NCBI GenBank assembly: GCA_964468185.1
Contig: CAYXTR010000007.1
Span: forward strand, 62,001 to 126,000
From: JANQFV01 sp964468185
Lineage (GTDB): Bacteria > Planctomycetota > Phycisphaerae > UBA1845 > Fen-1342
Reading direction: 5' to 3'
DNA length: 64,000 nucleotides
In this document: positions 16,793 to 25,036 of the stretch, one piece after another
How the letters are laid out: every line of letters starts with the position of its first letter
Numbering within the stretch: the first letter of the stretch is position 1
Notes under the pieces: generated by a model
The model's input: only the letters and a program-made list of their open reading frames with translations
Told to the model about the DNA's origin: nothing
Databases searched by the model: none
Program-made: the position numbers and the translations under genes

Positions 16793-18917
16793 CTTCCAGC
16801 CCCGCGTCTCCCACCGCTGGTGCACCAGCCCGTGGCTGCCCGTCGCGGTCGGCCTCCTCTGTTACCTCTCCAGTCTCCCCAACGGCTTCACCTACGACGA
16901 CGTCGCCCTCATCGTCGAAAACCCCCGCATCCAATCGCTCACCAACCTCAAAGCCATCTGGCTCAGCGACTGGTGGTTTCCCGAGAGCGGCCTCGCCGAT
17001 GCCGCCGCCCTCCGTGACCGCCTCTATCGCCCCCTCACGCTCTTTACCTTCGCCCTCAACTACGCCGCGCACAACCTCGACCCGCTCGGCTACCACCTCG
17101 TCAACGTCCTCCTCCACGCCGGCGCCTCGGGCCTCGTCTGGGTGCTCACCCGCCGCCTGCTCGGCCGCACCGACGTTGCCACCATCGCCGCCCTCGTTTT
17201 CGCGGTCCACCCCGTCCATGCCGAAGCCGTCGCCAACGTCGTCGGCCGCGCCGAAGTCCTCGCCACCGTCTTTCTCCTCCTCGGCCTCATCATTCTGCTG
17301 CCCCGCGGCGACTCGCTCCCCGGCCCACTCCGCACCGCCTTCGCCGCGTTTATCTTCTTCATCGCCCTCCTCGCAAAAGAAACCGCCATCTCCTACCCCG
17401 CCATCGCCCTCCTCGCCCTCTACCTGCGACGCCTGCAACTCCGCCCCCTCAACTTCTGGCTCACGCGCGCCATCCTGCTCGTCTGGCCCCTCCTCATCTA
17501 CTTCCCGCTCCGCTACGCCGCTCTCGGACAACGCCTCACCCGTGACGAAAACACCGCCTTCCTCCTCAACCCGCTCCTTCGCGCCGTCGGCATCGAACGC
17601 CTCACCGGCGCCCTCACCGTCCTCGGCCACTACACCTGCCTGCTCTTCGCCCCCGCCACCCTCTCCAGCGACTACGGCTACGCCGTCATCGACCCCGGCG
17701 CCACCCTCACCCCCCTCACCATTCTCGGCCTGCTCATGACCATCGCAATCGTCATCACCCTCGCCGGCTTCCTGCGCCCATCCACCACCTGGCGCCAACT
17801 CGCCACCCTCACCGCCATTTTCCTCGCCAGCTACGCACTCATCTCCAACACTCTCATCCTCATCGGTGTTGCCGTCGCCGAACGCCTCTTGTACTGGCCC
17901 TCCGTGCCCTTCACCATCCTGGTTGGCCTCGTTCTGGTCACCTTTTGGCAACGCTACTGCACCCCCGGCCAACCCCTCGCCCACCGCACCCGCCTCCTTC
18001 AGATCCTCGGCATCGCTCTGCTTGTCGCTCTCACCGCCCGCACCGCCATCCGCAACCTCGACTGGCACGACAACCTCACCCTCATGGAGCGCGACGTTCG
18101 CACCTACCCGCAGAGCGCCCACCTCAACTACGGCTACGCCTTCGCCCTCACCAAACAAGCCACCGCGACAGCCGACGCCGACACGCTTACCACCCTCCTC
18201 CGACGTGCCGACCACCACCTCACCCGCGCCATCACCATCGAACCCGCCCTGCCCGACGCCCTCGCCCTCCGCGCCCGCGTGCGCGCCGACCTCGGACAAC
18301 GTGAAGCGGCCCGCACCGACGCCGAAGCCGCCCTACTCCTCAGCCCCACCCACGGCGACGCGCGCGCCGTCCTCAGCCACCTCGTCGGCAGCACACCCGA
18401 GCAAACCGCCGCCGAACTCGAACAACTCGCCGCCGCGGCGGCCGAAAGCCCCGACGACTTCGCTGCCCAATTCGCCTACGGCCGCGCCCTCCTCACCGCC
18501 GGTCAGGCCGCCGCCGCCCGCGCCCCCCTGGAACAAGCCGTCAAGTTGCAGCCCGAAAACGTCGAAGCCCTCGAGCGCCTCGGTCAGGTCCTCACCATCA
18601 CTGGCCACGACGGCGCGGCCATCGACACCTTTCAGCGCGTTCTCACGCTCGACCCGGACCACTGGCAGACCCATTCCAACCTCGCCCAACTCCTCGCCCC
18701 CAACCACCCCGCCGCCGCGATTCGGCATGCCCGTCGCGCGGTCGAGCTCAACCCGAGCGACCTCCGCCTGCACGTGAACTTGGCGGAAGCCCACGCCGCC
18801 GCGGGCGACCGGGCCGCAGCGGTCAGCGTCTATAACCGCATGCTCCGTTCGCTCCCCCCAGACGCACCCTTCCGCGAGGTCATCCAACAACGCATCGACC
18901 GCCTGACCCGCGAATGA
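16773..18917 (+). CDS. Membrane GT-C-like glycosyltransferase with TPR domain (TMTC-like)
   Basis: A 714-residue protein with about 10-12 membrane helices (25-430) and a soluble C-terminal TPR array (about 470-714). Features shared with the TMTC/DUF1736 and PMT/ArnT GT-C folds: NGFTYDDVALIVENP in the first loop (Asp42-Asp43, the likely catalytic acidic pair), YRPLTLFTFALNY, HLVNVLLH, and FAVHPVHAEAV followed by GRAE. TPR helices show the A-x-x-x-x-G/A spacing with LEQAVKLQPENVEALERLG. Eukaryotic TMTCs O-mannosylate cadherins; bacterial relatives are mostly uncharacterised, so glycan transfer to exported proteins or lipids is an inference. It starts inside the TolC-like gene. Confidence 0.8.
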   Translation: MSPPSANFQPRVSHRWCTSPWLPVAVGLLCYLSSLPNGFTYDDVALIVENPRIQSLTNLKAIWLSDWWFPESGLADAAALRDRLYRPLTLFTFALNYAAHNLDPLGYHLVNVLLHAGASGLVWVLTRRLLGRTDVATIAALVFAVHPVHAEAVANVVGRAEVLATVFLLLGLIILLPRGDSLPGPLRTAFAAFIFFIALLAKETAISYPAIALLALYLRRLQLRPLNFWLTRAILLVWPLLIYFPLRYAALGQRLTRDENTAFLLNPLLRAVGIERLTGALTVLGHYTCLLFAPATLSSDYGYAVIDPGATLTPLTILGLLMTIAIVITLAGFLRPSTTWRQLATLTAIFLASYALISNTLILIGVAVAERLLYWPSVPFTILVGLVLVTFWQRYCTPGQPLAHRTRLLQILGIALLVALTARTAIRNLDWHDNLTLMERDVRTYPQSAHLNYGYAFALTKQATATADADTLTTLLRRADHHLTRAITIEPALPDALALRARVRADLGQREAARTDAEAALLLSPTHGDARAVLSHLVGSTPEQTAAELEQLAAAAAESPDDFAAQFAYGRALLTAGQAAAARAPLEQAVKLQPENVEALERLGQVLTITGHDGAAIDTFQRVLTLDPDHWQTHSNLAQLLAPNHPAAAIRHARRAVELNPSDLRLHVNLAEAHAAAGDRAAAVSVYNRMLRSLPPDAPFREVIQQRIDRLTRE

Positions 18918-18933
18918 CCCCCATTCCTAACCT

Positions 18934-18954
18934 CCCTCCCTTCCAGGGAGGGAT
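18934..18954. other. Inverted repeat at the GC-skew switch
   Basis: TCCCTCCC (18934-18941) and GGGAGGGA (18947-18954) form an 8-bp stem with a 5-base loop, 17 bp after the stop of the TMTC-like gene. There is no U tract, so it is a weak terminator candidate. The C-rich arm faces the C-rich left side of the window and the G-rich arm the G-rich right side; the overall skew reverses here. The 196 bp up to tRNA-Leu hold no gene and no DnaA box that I could find. Confidence 0.5.
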
Positions 18955-19113
18955 AAAGGGTGGGTAACCAGTATCGAGTTTCAGTTCTGCTCAGCCACGC
19001 GATGAGCGGGGTCGCAGCGGGCGCCTGTACGGGCGGCGGGACCGTGGTAGAATGTCAGGTCGCATTTGTGGTCGGGTTGGCGACCTGGTGTTCGCGTGAC
19101 CGCAGCATGTGGA

Positions 19114-19197
19114 GCCGAAGTGGCGGAACTGGCAGACGCGCGGGATTCAAAATCCCGTTCCCGCGAGGGAGTGTGGGTTCGAGTCCCACCTTCGGCA
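19114..19197 (+). tRNA. tRNA-Leu (anticodon CAA)
   Basis: The acceptor GCCGAAG pairs with CTTCGGC, with discriminator A. The anticodon loop TTCAAAA, closed by CGGGA/TCCCG, gives CAA. The long variable arm (class II) and the T arm GTGGG-TTCGAGT-CCCAC are typical. CCA is not encoded. TAGAAT at 19048-19053 could be the -10 of its promoter. Confidence 0.95.
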
Positions 19198-19284
19198 GTG
19201 TTCGGTGCAGGCTGCAGCTTGTGCGAGCCGGCGGGCCTGGTTGGCGGGGGTGAGTACTGGTGGGCGGTGATAAGGAGGTTCCCC

Positions 19285-20208
19285 ATGTGGCGAAGCGTGG
19301 TTCTGGCGGTGGTGTTGTTGGTGCCGGCTTTGGCGGTGGGGCAGGAGCCGCCGGTGCGTTGGCGTTCGCAGCCGCGGGCGGCGATATCGGAGGCGCAGCG
19401 GACGTTGCGGCCGCTGATGGTCTATGTGCTGGCATCGACGCGGCGGCGGGATGACGACATTGAGCGGGCGCAGAAGCAGGCGATGCATGATCAGCGTTTT
19501 TTGGCGCTGACGGAGAAGTTCGTGCCTTTGCAGCTTTCGCGGAGTGTGCACCGGGAGGTGTTGAGTGAATTTGGGTTGCCGGAGCATGCGAACATGATGA
19601 TTTCGTTTGTGGCGCCGGACGGGACATCGCTGGGGACGCTATCGGCGTTGGGGGTGGCGCAGGCGGACTCGCTGGTGCAGAAGATGCGGCTGGTGCTGGA
19701 GCGGTATAACCAGCAGGTCTTTCGGGAGGAGATCAAGCCGCGGATCACGGACAAGGACACGCCGCCGAAGGATCTGCGCACGGCGTTGCGGCTGGTGCGG
19801 GACCGGGGGATTGAGGCAGCGGCCGAAGACGTGCTGGCGATGCTGGAGTGGCCGCGGCTGGCGACGAATGTCCGCAAGGACGTGTACGAGACGCTGGCGG
19901 CGTTGTCGACGAAGGCGACGGTCGAGAAGTTGATTGAGCTGTCGCGGGGTGGGGATGCGTTGGCAACGCGGGCGCTGGATGAGTGTACGCCGGTGGGGGC
20001 GGAGTATCTGATGGCTGAGGTCAAGGCGGATGCGGAGCCGTTTCCGTATGCGTTTTATGAGGCGGCCGCGAAGATCTGCAACATTCGGAAGACGAAGCCG
20101 GAGCGGTATTTTGAGAATGCGAAGCTGCGTATGAAGACGGAGGAGGTTGAGCGGGTGCGGGAGTTGGTGAAGCGCGCGGCGGATCGGTGGCGGGAGGTGA
20201 ACAAGTGA
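19285..20208 (+). CDS. Exported thioredoxin-fold-like protein, hypothetical
   Basis: A 307-residue protein. AAGGAGG lies 7 bp before the ATG, and a signal peptide ends near AVG-QEPP. Residues about 25-150 resemble the thioredoxin-like part of planctomycete secreted proteins: AQRTLRPLMVYVLAS, then a region where a redox CxxC would be expected but is missing, and a later strand FVAPDGTSLGTLSALG. The C-terminal half is an all-alpha, charged repeat-like region that could be HEAT-like. Without the CxxC it is unlikely to be an oxidoreductase. Its stop overlaps the GTG start of the threonine aldolase, so they form an operon of unclear logic. Confidence 0.65.
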   Translation: MWRSVVLAVVLLVPALAVGQEPPVRWRSQPRAAISEAQRTLRPLMVYVLASTRRRDDDIERAQKQAMHDQRFLALTEKFVPLQLSRSVHREVLSEFGLPEHANMMISFVAPDGTSLGTLSALGVAQADSLVQKMRLVLERYNQQVFREEIKPRITDKDTPPKDLRTALRLVRDRGIEAAAEDVLAMLEWPRLATNVRKDVYETLAALSTKATVEKLIELSRGGDALATRALDECTPVGAEYLMAEVKADAEPFPYAFYEAAAKICNIRKTKPERYFENAKLRMKTEEVERVRELVKRAADRWREVNK

Positions 20209-21251
20209 GTGTCATTGATCTGCGCAGCGACACGGTGACGCGGCCGACGGCGGAGATGCGGGCGGCGATTGCGGCGGCGGAGGTGGGGGATGATGCGCAC
20301 GGGGATGATCCGACGGTCAACCGATTGCAGGAGCGGGTGGCGGAGTTGATGGGGAAGGAGGCGGCGTTGTATGTGCCGTCGGGGTCGATGGGGAATCAGT
20401 TGGCGATCCGGTGTGCGACGGAGCCGGGGGATGAGGTGATTGGGGACGTAACGACGCATTGCTATCACTACGAGGCGGGCGGGCCGGCGGCGATTTCGGG
20501 GGTGAGCATGCGGCTGGTGGACGGGGAGCGGGGGATTTTCACACCGGCGCAGATGGAGGCGGCGATTCGGCCGTTGGCGGGGCCGTATCCGCGGACGCGG
20601 GCGGTGGTGATTGAGAACACGAATAACAGTGGAGGGGGGACGGTGTGGTCGGTGGAGCAGGTGGGGGGGGTGGCGGCGGTTGCGCATGAGCATGAACTGC
20701 ATGTACACACGGACGGGGCGCGGCTGATGAATGCGTGTGTCGCGCGGGGGGTGAAACCGGCGGAGTATGCCCAGCATGTCGATTCGCTATCGATGTGTTT
20801 TTCGAAGGGGCTGGGTGCGCCGGTGGGTTCGGTTCTCGTGGGAGAGCGGGAGTTTATCGCGCGGGCGCGCCGGTATCGGCGGATGCTGGGTGGTACGATG
20901 CGTCAGGCGGGGATTCTGGCGGCGGCAGCGCTGTATGCGCTGGATCATCATGTCGAGCGACTGGCGGAGGATCATGCGCGGGCGCGGAAGCTGGCGGAGG
21001 CGTTGGCGCGGCTGCGGGGGATCCGCATTGATCCGGATACGGTTGAGACGAACATCGTGTTCTTCCAGGTTGAGGCGCAGTACGAATCGGCGGCGGATTT
21101 TGTGGCGCGACTGCGGGAGCATGACGTTTGGCTGTTGGCGTTGGGGCCGGCGACGGTGCGGGCGGTGACGCACCTGGATGTGAATGACACGCAGATTGAG
21201 CAGGCGATCGAGGCGTTTCGGAAGGTGTGTTCGGCGGATGCGGTACCGTAA
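20205..21251 (+). CDS. Low-specificity L-threonine aldolase
   Basis: A 348-residue PLP enzyme of fold type I that splits threonine or allo-threonine to glycine and acetaldehyde. It opens with the family signature IDLRSDTVTRPT. YVPSGSMGNQLAI binds the PLP phosphate, HTDGARLMNA contains the PLP-pyridine Asp, and SMCFSKGLGAPVGS carries the Schiff-base Lys201. The start is GTG 20205, within a 4-bp overlap with the preceding stop and preceded by GGGAGGTG, which favours translational coupling. Length and motifs are normal. Confidence 0.92.
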   Translation: MSVIDLRSDTVTRPTAEMRAAIAAAEVGDDAHGDDPTVNRLQERVAELMGKEAALYVPSGSMGNQLAIRCATEPGDEVIGDVTTHCYHYEAGGPAAISGVSMRLVDGERGIFTPAQMEAAIRPLAGPYPRTRAVVIENTNNSGGGTVWSVEQVGGVAAVAHEHELHVHTDGARLMNACVARGVKPAEYAQHVDSLSMCFSKGLGAPVGSVLVGEREFIARARRYRRMLGGTMRQAGILAAAALYALDHHVERLAEDHARARKLAEALARLRGIRIDPDTVETNIVFFQVEAQYESAADFVARLREHDVWLLALGPATVRAVTHLDVNDTQIEQAIEAFRKVCSADAVP

Positions 21252-21381
21252 GCTCAGCCGATGCGGTTTCAGGAATACCAAGCACAGCACGGCCGCGTTG
21301 GCACTGGATGCTGCACTGCTCGAGAGCAGTGGCATTCAGCAGCCGGCAGGGTCGTCCGGCGGAGGTCGGCCGTTACGTGTG

Positions 21382-21410
21382 GCGTCCCCCGCTGTGGGGG
21401 CGGGGGACGC
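21382..21410. terminator. Terminator-like hairpin between convergent genes
   Basis: GCGTCCCCCGC (21382-21392) and GCGGGGGACGC (21400-21410) form a perfect 11-bp stem with a 7-base loop, lying between the convergent threonine aldolase and methyltransferase genes, 12 bp from the latter's stop. It lacks a U tract. Confidence 0.5.
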
Positions 21411-21421
21411 GAATATGCGCA

Positions 21422-22231
21422 TCAGTCGTTCATCAATTCGTCGGGGACGTCCTTGAGCTTGCGGGCGATCAGGCCGACATAGCGCAATCGCTTGCCGGTT
21501 GTTGAAAGGCGGTGTGGGTAGCGGCGGAGCGCTTCGATACGGATGACGCGCGTCTTGTTGAGCTCGTCGATGAGCTCGCAGAAGCCGGTACGGTCGCCGT
21601 CATCGATGAAGTCTTCCTTGATGTTGAAGGCGAGCCAGCCGGGGGTCTCGATGAGGTCGAGGGCCTTGAGGAAGGCCTGGGTGGGGATGTCGCCGAAGCC
21701 GAGGGCGGCGACGCAGGTGAGGGTGTTGAGGCCGTTGCTGCGGATGCGCTTTTCGATGTCCTCGGGTAGATCGGTGAGGTCGGCGACGTGATAGTCGGCG
21801 AAGAGGCCGGGGTAGTCGCGTTCGGCGGCGTCCTTGGCTTCCTCGATGATGTCGATGCCGACGAGGGTTCCGCAGCCGTGGAGGCGGAGTTCGTCGGCGA
21901 CCATCCCGTTGCCGGCGCCCATGTCGAGGACGCGGAGGTCGGCGACGTCGTCCTTGTAGTCGCGGAGGACGTCGCGCAGGAGGCGGACGACGCGGTAGGG
22001 GGAATTGCACTTGAGCTGATCGTAGAAGATCTGCTCGTACAGGCCGGGCACGGGGTAGATTTCGTGGTAGTCGTGGAAGCGGATGCGGCGGGGCTCGCCG
22101 GCGAGTTCGACCTCGCACCACTCATTGTCCTGCGAGAGTTCGTCCCGGTGCGGGAGGCGGATCTTGCGGCCTTCGCAGCCGATTTCCTGGAGGCGTTTGC
22201 GCCAGCGTCGTTCAGTTCCTGGTAGGGACAT
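21422..22231 (-). CDS. Class I SAM-dependent methyltransferase
   Basis: A 269-residue protein with a Rossmann methyltransferase core. Motif I is VLDMGAGNGMVADEL, motif II contains VGIDIIEEA, and the motif IV region is VAALGFGDIPTQAF. The 85 residues before it include PVPGLYEQIFYDQLKCNSPY, suggesting small-molecule or protein substrates. The target cannot be assigned. MSLPGTERRW is the start because AAGGAG precedes the ATG by 9 bp; the longer frame adds a low-complexity leader. A good promoter match lies about 290 bp upstream. Confidence 0.8.
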   Translation of the reverse strand: MSLPGTERRWRKRLQEIGCEGRKIRLPHRDELSQDNEWCEVELAGEPRRIRFHDYHEIYPVPGLYEQIFYDQLKCNSPYRVVRLLRDVLRDYKDDVADLRVLDMGAGNGMVADELRLHGCGTLVGIDIIEEAKDAAERDYPGLFADYHVADLTDLPEDIEKRIRSNGLNTLTCVAALGFGDIPTQAFLKALDLIETPGWLAFNIKEDFIDDGDRTGFCELIDELNKTRVIRIEALRRYPHRLSTTGKRLRYVGLIARKLKDVPDELMND

Positions 22232-22797
22232 GAGACGTTGCTCCTTGTTCGAGGTTTCGTGCTGCTGCCGGGCCGCTCCGCCGTGGGAAAGCGGCACGTG
22301 CAGGGACTGCATTGGTTCCGGCTGACCTGGTGCGCCTGTGGAGGGCAGCCTGGGTCAGGGCGGCGTGGTTGGAATCATGCCGCTCGAGGCGGCGCCCTGC
22401 CCTGTACGATGCGGGTCGCCGACTGCTACGAACTGGGCTGTGACTCTTACCGTCCCCGCCGATTAGCCCGGAATCACGATTGTTGCTTGCGTTGCTTGAG
22501 CACGCGAGCAGCAGGATAATATATCGTAGTGTAAGGAATTGTTCAAGTTTTGCGGCCGTCATCGCGTGTTTGAGTTGGGTGAATTATCGATGTTTTTGGT
22601 TTGTTTGCGGTGATTGGGGTGGATGAGGCGGTGTTTTGTTGTATTGAGTGCGAAATAATTATAGGAAAGTTTTCGTATTGAGATTATTGGTTGGTGCCGC
22701 GCGAGTGGGTGCCATAGGTGATGGTGACGCCGGGGCGAGCGGTGGCAGGATGGGGGGGTACCGGGACGGCGCGTGGTGGGTCGAGTATGCTGCGGGC
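22232..22797. other. Divergent intergenic region, partly AT-rich
   Basis: 566 bp without a convincing gene between the methyltransferase (minus) and helicase (plus). Bases about 22500-22690 are markedly richer in A and T than the surroundings and probably hold promoters for both directions. No riboswitch or other structured RNA was recognised in the long leaders. Confidence 0.5.
22518..22546 (-). promoter_or_regulatory. Candidate sigma-70-type promoter for the methyltransferase
   Basis: On the minus strand TTGAAC (complement of 22541-22546) and TATATT (complement of 22518-22523) are separated by exactly 17 bp in a locally AT-rich region. If used, the methyltransferase mRNA has a leader of about 280 nt. 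Confidence 0.45.
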
Positions 22798-25017
22798 ATG
22801 ACGACGTTAAGCCGAGATGAGATTGCGGAGAAGTTTTTGGAGGCGGTGCCTTACGAGCTGTACACGGTACAGGAAGAGGCGCTGATGGCGTGGTTCGAGT
22901 CGGATGGGGGTGTGCTGGTGGCGGCGCCGACGGGGATGGGGAAGACGCTGATTGCGGAGGCGGCGATCTTCGAGGCGTTGCACACCCGCAAGCGGCTGTA
23001 CTACACGACGCCGCTGATTGCCTTGACGGAGCAGAAGTATCGCGAGTTTGGGGATCGGGTGGCGAGTTGGGGGTTCTCGCGGGATGAGGTGGGGTTCATT
23101 ACGGGGAATCGGCGGGAGAATCCGGATGCGCTGATTCGGGTGGTGGTGGCGGAGATTCTGCTGAATCACCTGTTGGCGAAGGATGAGTCGCTGGCGGATC
23201 TGGAGCACGTCGGCAGCGTGGTCATGGATGAGTTTCACAGCTTCAACGATTTTGAGCGGGGTGTCGTGTGGGAGCTGTCGCTGGTGATGTTGCCGAAGCA
23301 TGCGCGGGTGATGCTGTTGTCGGCGACGGTGGGGAATCCGTTTGATTTTGCGGACTGGTTGAAGAACAAGCATGGGCGGCGGGTGGACGTGGTGACGTCG
23401 AATGAGCGGCGCGTGCCTTTGGAGTATCACTGGGTGGAGGACAAGCTGCTGACCGAGCAACTCGTGGAGATGACGGAGGGGGATGAGGACGCGTGCAAAA
23501 CACCGGCGCTGGTATTCGCGTTCAATCGTGACGAGTGTTGGGAACTGGCGGAGAAGCTCAAGGGTCTGCCACTGGTGAGTAAGAAGCACAAGGAGAAGCT
23601 CGCCGAGCGGCTGGCGGAGCATGACGCGGAACTGGCGGAGGGTGTCGGGCCGAAGCTGAAGCAAATGTTGATTCGCGGCGTCGGTGTGCATCACGCGGGC
23701 GTATTGCCGCGGCACAAGCTGGTGGTGGAGGAGTTGTTCGAGGAGCGGCTTGTGCCGCTTGTGTGTTGCACGGAAACGCTGGCGGCGGGCATCAACCTGC
23801 CGGCGCGGTCGGTGGTGCTGACGTCGCTGCTGAAGGGGAAGCCGGGGGAGCGGAAGCCGATTCCGGCGTCGAGTGCGCATCAGATGTTTGGGCGGGCAGG
23901 TCGGCCGCAGTTCGACACACAAGGTCATGTCTTCGCGATAGCGCATGACGATGACGTGAAGATCAACAAGTGGCGCAAGAAATACGAGCAGATCGATCCG
24001 AACTCGAAGGATCCGGGGATCATGCGGAAGCGCAAAGAGCTGGAACGAAAAAAGCCATCGCGGCGGAAGACGGCGGAGTACTGGAGTGAGGGGCAGTTCA
24101 AGACCATGATCGAGGCGGGGCCGGCGAAGTTGTACAGTCGGGGGATGATTCCGTATTCGGTGCTGATCTTCCTGTTGACGAAGCTGGAGGCGTTGCACGA
24201 AGTTCGGGAGTTTCTCGACAAGCGGTTTGCGGGCGAAGGATTGATCGAGAAGTTTCACAAGCAGGTGGACTTCATGCTCGACAACCTGCAGGCGCTGGGC
24301 TATCTCACGCGGAGTGAGGACGGGGACCATGTCACACTGGATGAGAGCATCTTCGGGCTGTTGAACTACCGCAGTGTAGACCCGCTGTTTGCGGAGTATC
24401 TCGTTGGGCAACTCAACTATGCGAGTTTCGAGGAGAAGGTCCTGGCACTGGATGGGGCGCTGGAGATGCCGTGGTCGCTGATGCGAAAGATCCGCGTGCC
24501 GGACGGGCTGGAGAAGGGACCGTTGCAGGAGGAGGTACTGGAGCCGTTGATGCGGTCGATGGGGGTCAAGCTGAAGGAGGACTTCCAGCGCGAGCAGGCG
24601 GAGCGTGAGGAGGAGGGGCGACGGTGGGTCGAGTCGTGGGAGCGGGAGCTGCCGGAGGAGCGCGAGTTTCCGCCGGAGTTCGTGGACATGCTGAAGATCG
24701 CGTTCGAGGCGAAGCTGGAGGCGCCGGAGCCGGTGTTTGTGCAGGCGAAATGGGTAGCGGGGGATGCGCTCGCGCGGGATTGCGAGTTCTTCCAGACCGT
24801 GAAGGCGCTGGATCTGGTGAAGCAGGAGGGGCTTGTGCTGCGGCATATGCTGCGGCTGGTGATTCTGGCTGGTGAGTTCCTGACGCGGACGGAGGATCCG
24901 GACTACGAGCGCATCGCCGAACTGACGACGAAGACGTGCGAACGCGTGGACAAGCAATACACCGAGAAGTTCCTGAAGGAAGCGGCGAATATGCGGGAGG
25001 TGATGAAGAAGCTCTGA
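22798..25017 (+). CDS. Ski2-like superfamily 2 DExH helicase
   Basis: A 739-residue helicase. Walker A is AAPTGMGKT (Lys49), motif Ia TTPLIALTEQK, motif II DEFH (144-147), motif III LLSATVGN. The second RecA domain has GVGVHHAGVLPRHK, TETLAAGINLPARSVV (motif V) and QMFGRAGRPQFD (motif VI), the set typical of Ski2/Mtr4/Hel308 proteins. The C-terminal 300 residues are helical and charged with no zinc or HRDC domain. Ski2-type enzymes unwind RNA or forked DNA; which substrate applies here is not clear. Met at 22798 is taken as the start. It stands alone and ends 20 bp from the convergent radical SAM gene. Confidence 0.9.
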   Translation: MTTLSRDEIAEKFLEAVPYELYTVQEEALMAWFESDGGVLVAAPTGMGKTLIAEAAIFEALHTRKRLYYTTPLIALTEQKYREFGDRVASWGFSRDEVGFITGNRRENPDALIRVVVAEILLNHLLAKDESLADLEHVGSVVMDEFHSFNDFERGVVWELSLVMLPKHARVMLLSATVGNPFDFADWLKNKHGRRVDVVTSNERRVPLEYHWVEDKLLTEQLVEMTEGDEDACKTPALVFAFNRDECWELAEKLKGLPLVSKKHKEKLAERLAEHDAELAEGVGPKLKQMLIRGVGVHHAGVLPRHKLVVEELFEERLVPLVCCTETLAAGINLPARSVVLTSLLKGKPGERKPIPASSAHQMFGRAGRPQFDTQGHVFAIAHDDDVKINKWRKKYEQIDPNSKDPGIMRKRKELERKKPSRRKTAEYWSEGQFKTMIEAGPAKLYSRGMIPYSVLIFLLTKLEALHEVREFLDKRFAGEGLIEKFHKQVDFMLDNLQALGYLTRSEDGDHVTLDESIFGLLNYRSVDPLFAEYLVGQLNYASFEEKVLALDGALEMPWSLMRKIRVPDGLEKGPLQEEVLEPLMRSMGVKLKEDFQREQAEREEEGRRWVESWERELPEEREFPPEFVDMLKIAFEAKLEAPEPVFVQAKWVAGDALARDCEFFQTVKALDLVKQEGLVLRHMLRLVILAGEFLTRTEDPDYERIAELTTKTCERVDKQYTEKFLKEAANMREVMKKL

Positions 25018-25036
25018 CGGGGGTGGGCGGCGCGGT

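Noticed and set aside
16767..18299. Open frame of 510 codons antisense to the TMTC-like gene
   Set aside because: Gly/Glu/Val-rich mirror of the membrane protein, without recognisable domain or ribosome site.
18918..19113. DnaA boxes to support an origin
   Set aside because: No TTATCCACA-like sequence was found on either strand, so the origin reading rests on skew alone.
22807..24957. Long open frame antisense to the helicase (716 codons)
   Set aside because: Shadow of a GC-rich gene: composition is Arg/His/Leu/Pro-heavy with no motif, and the sense strand encodes all helicase motifs.
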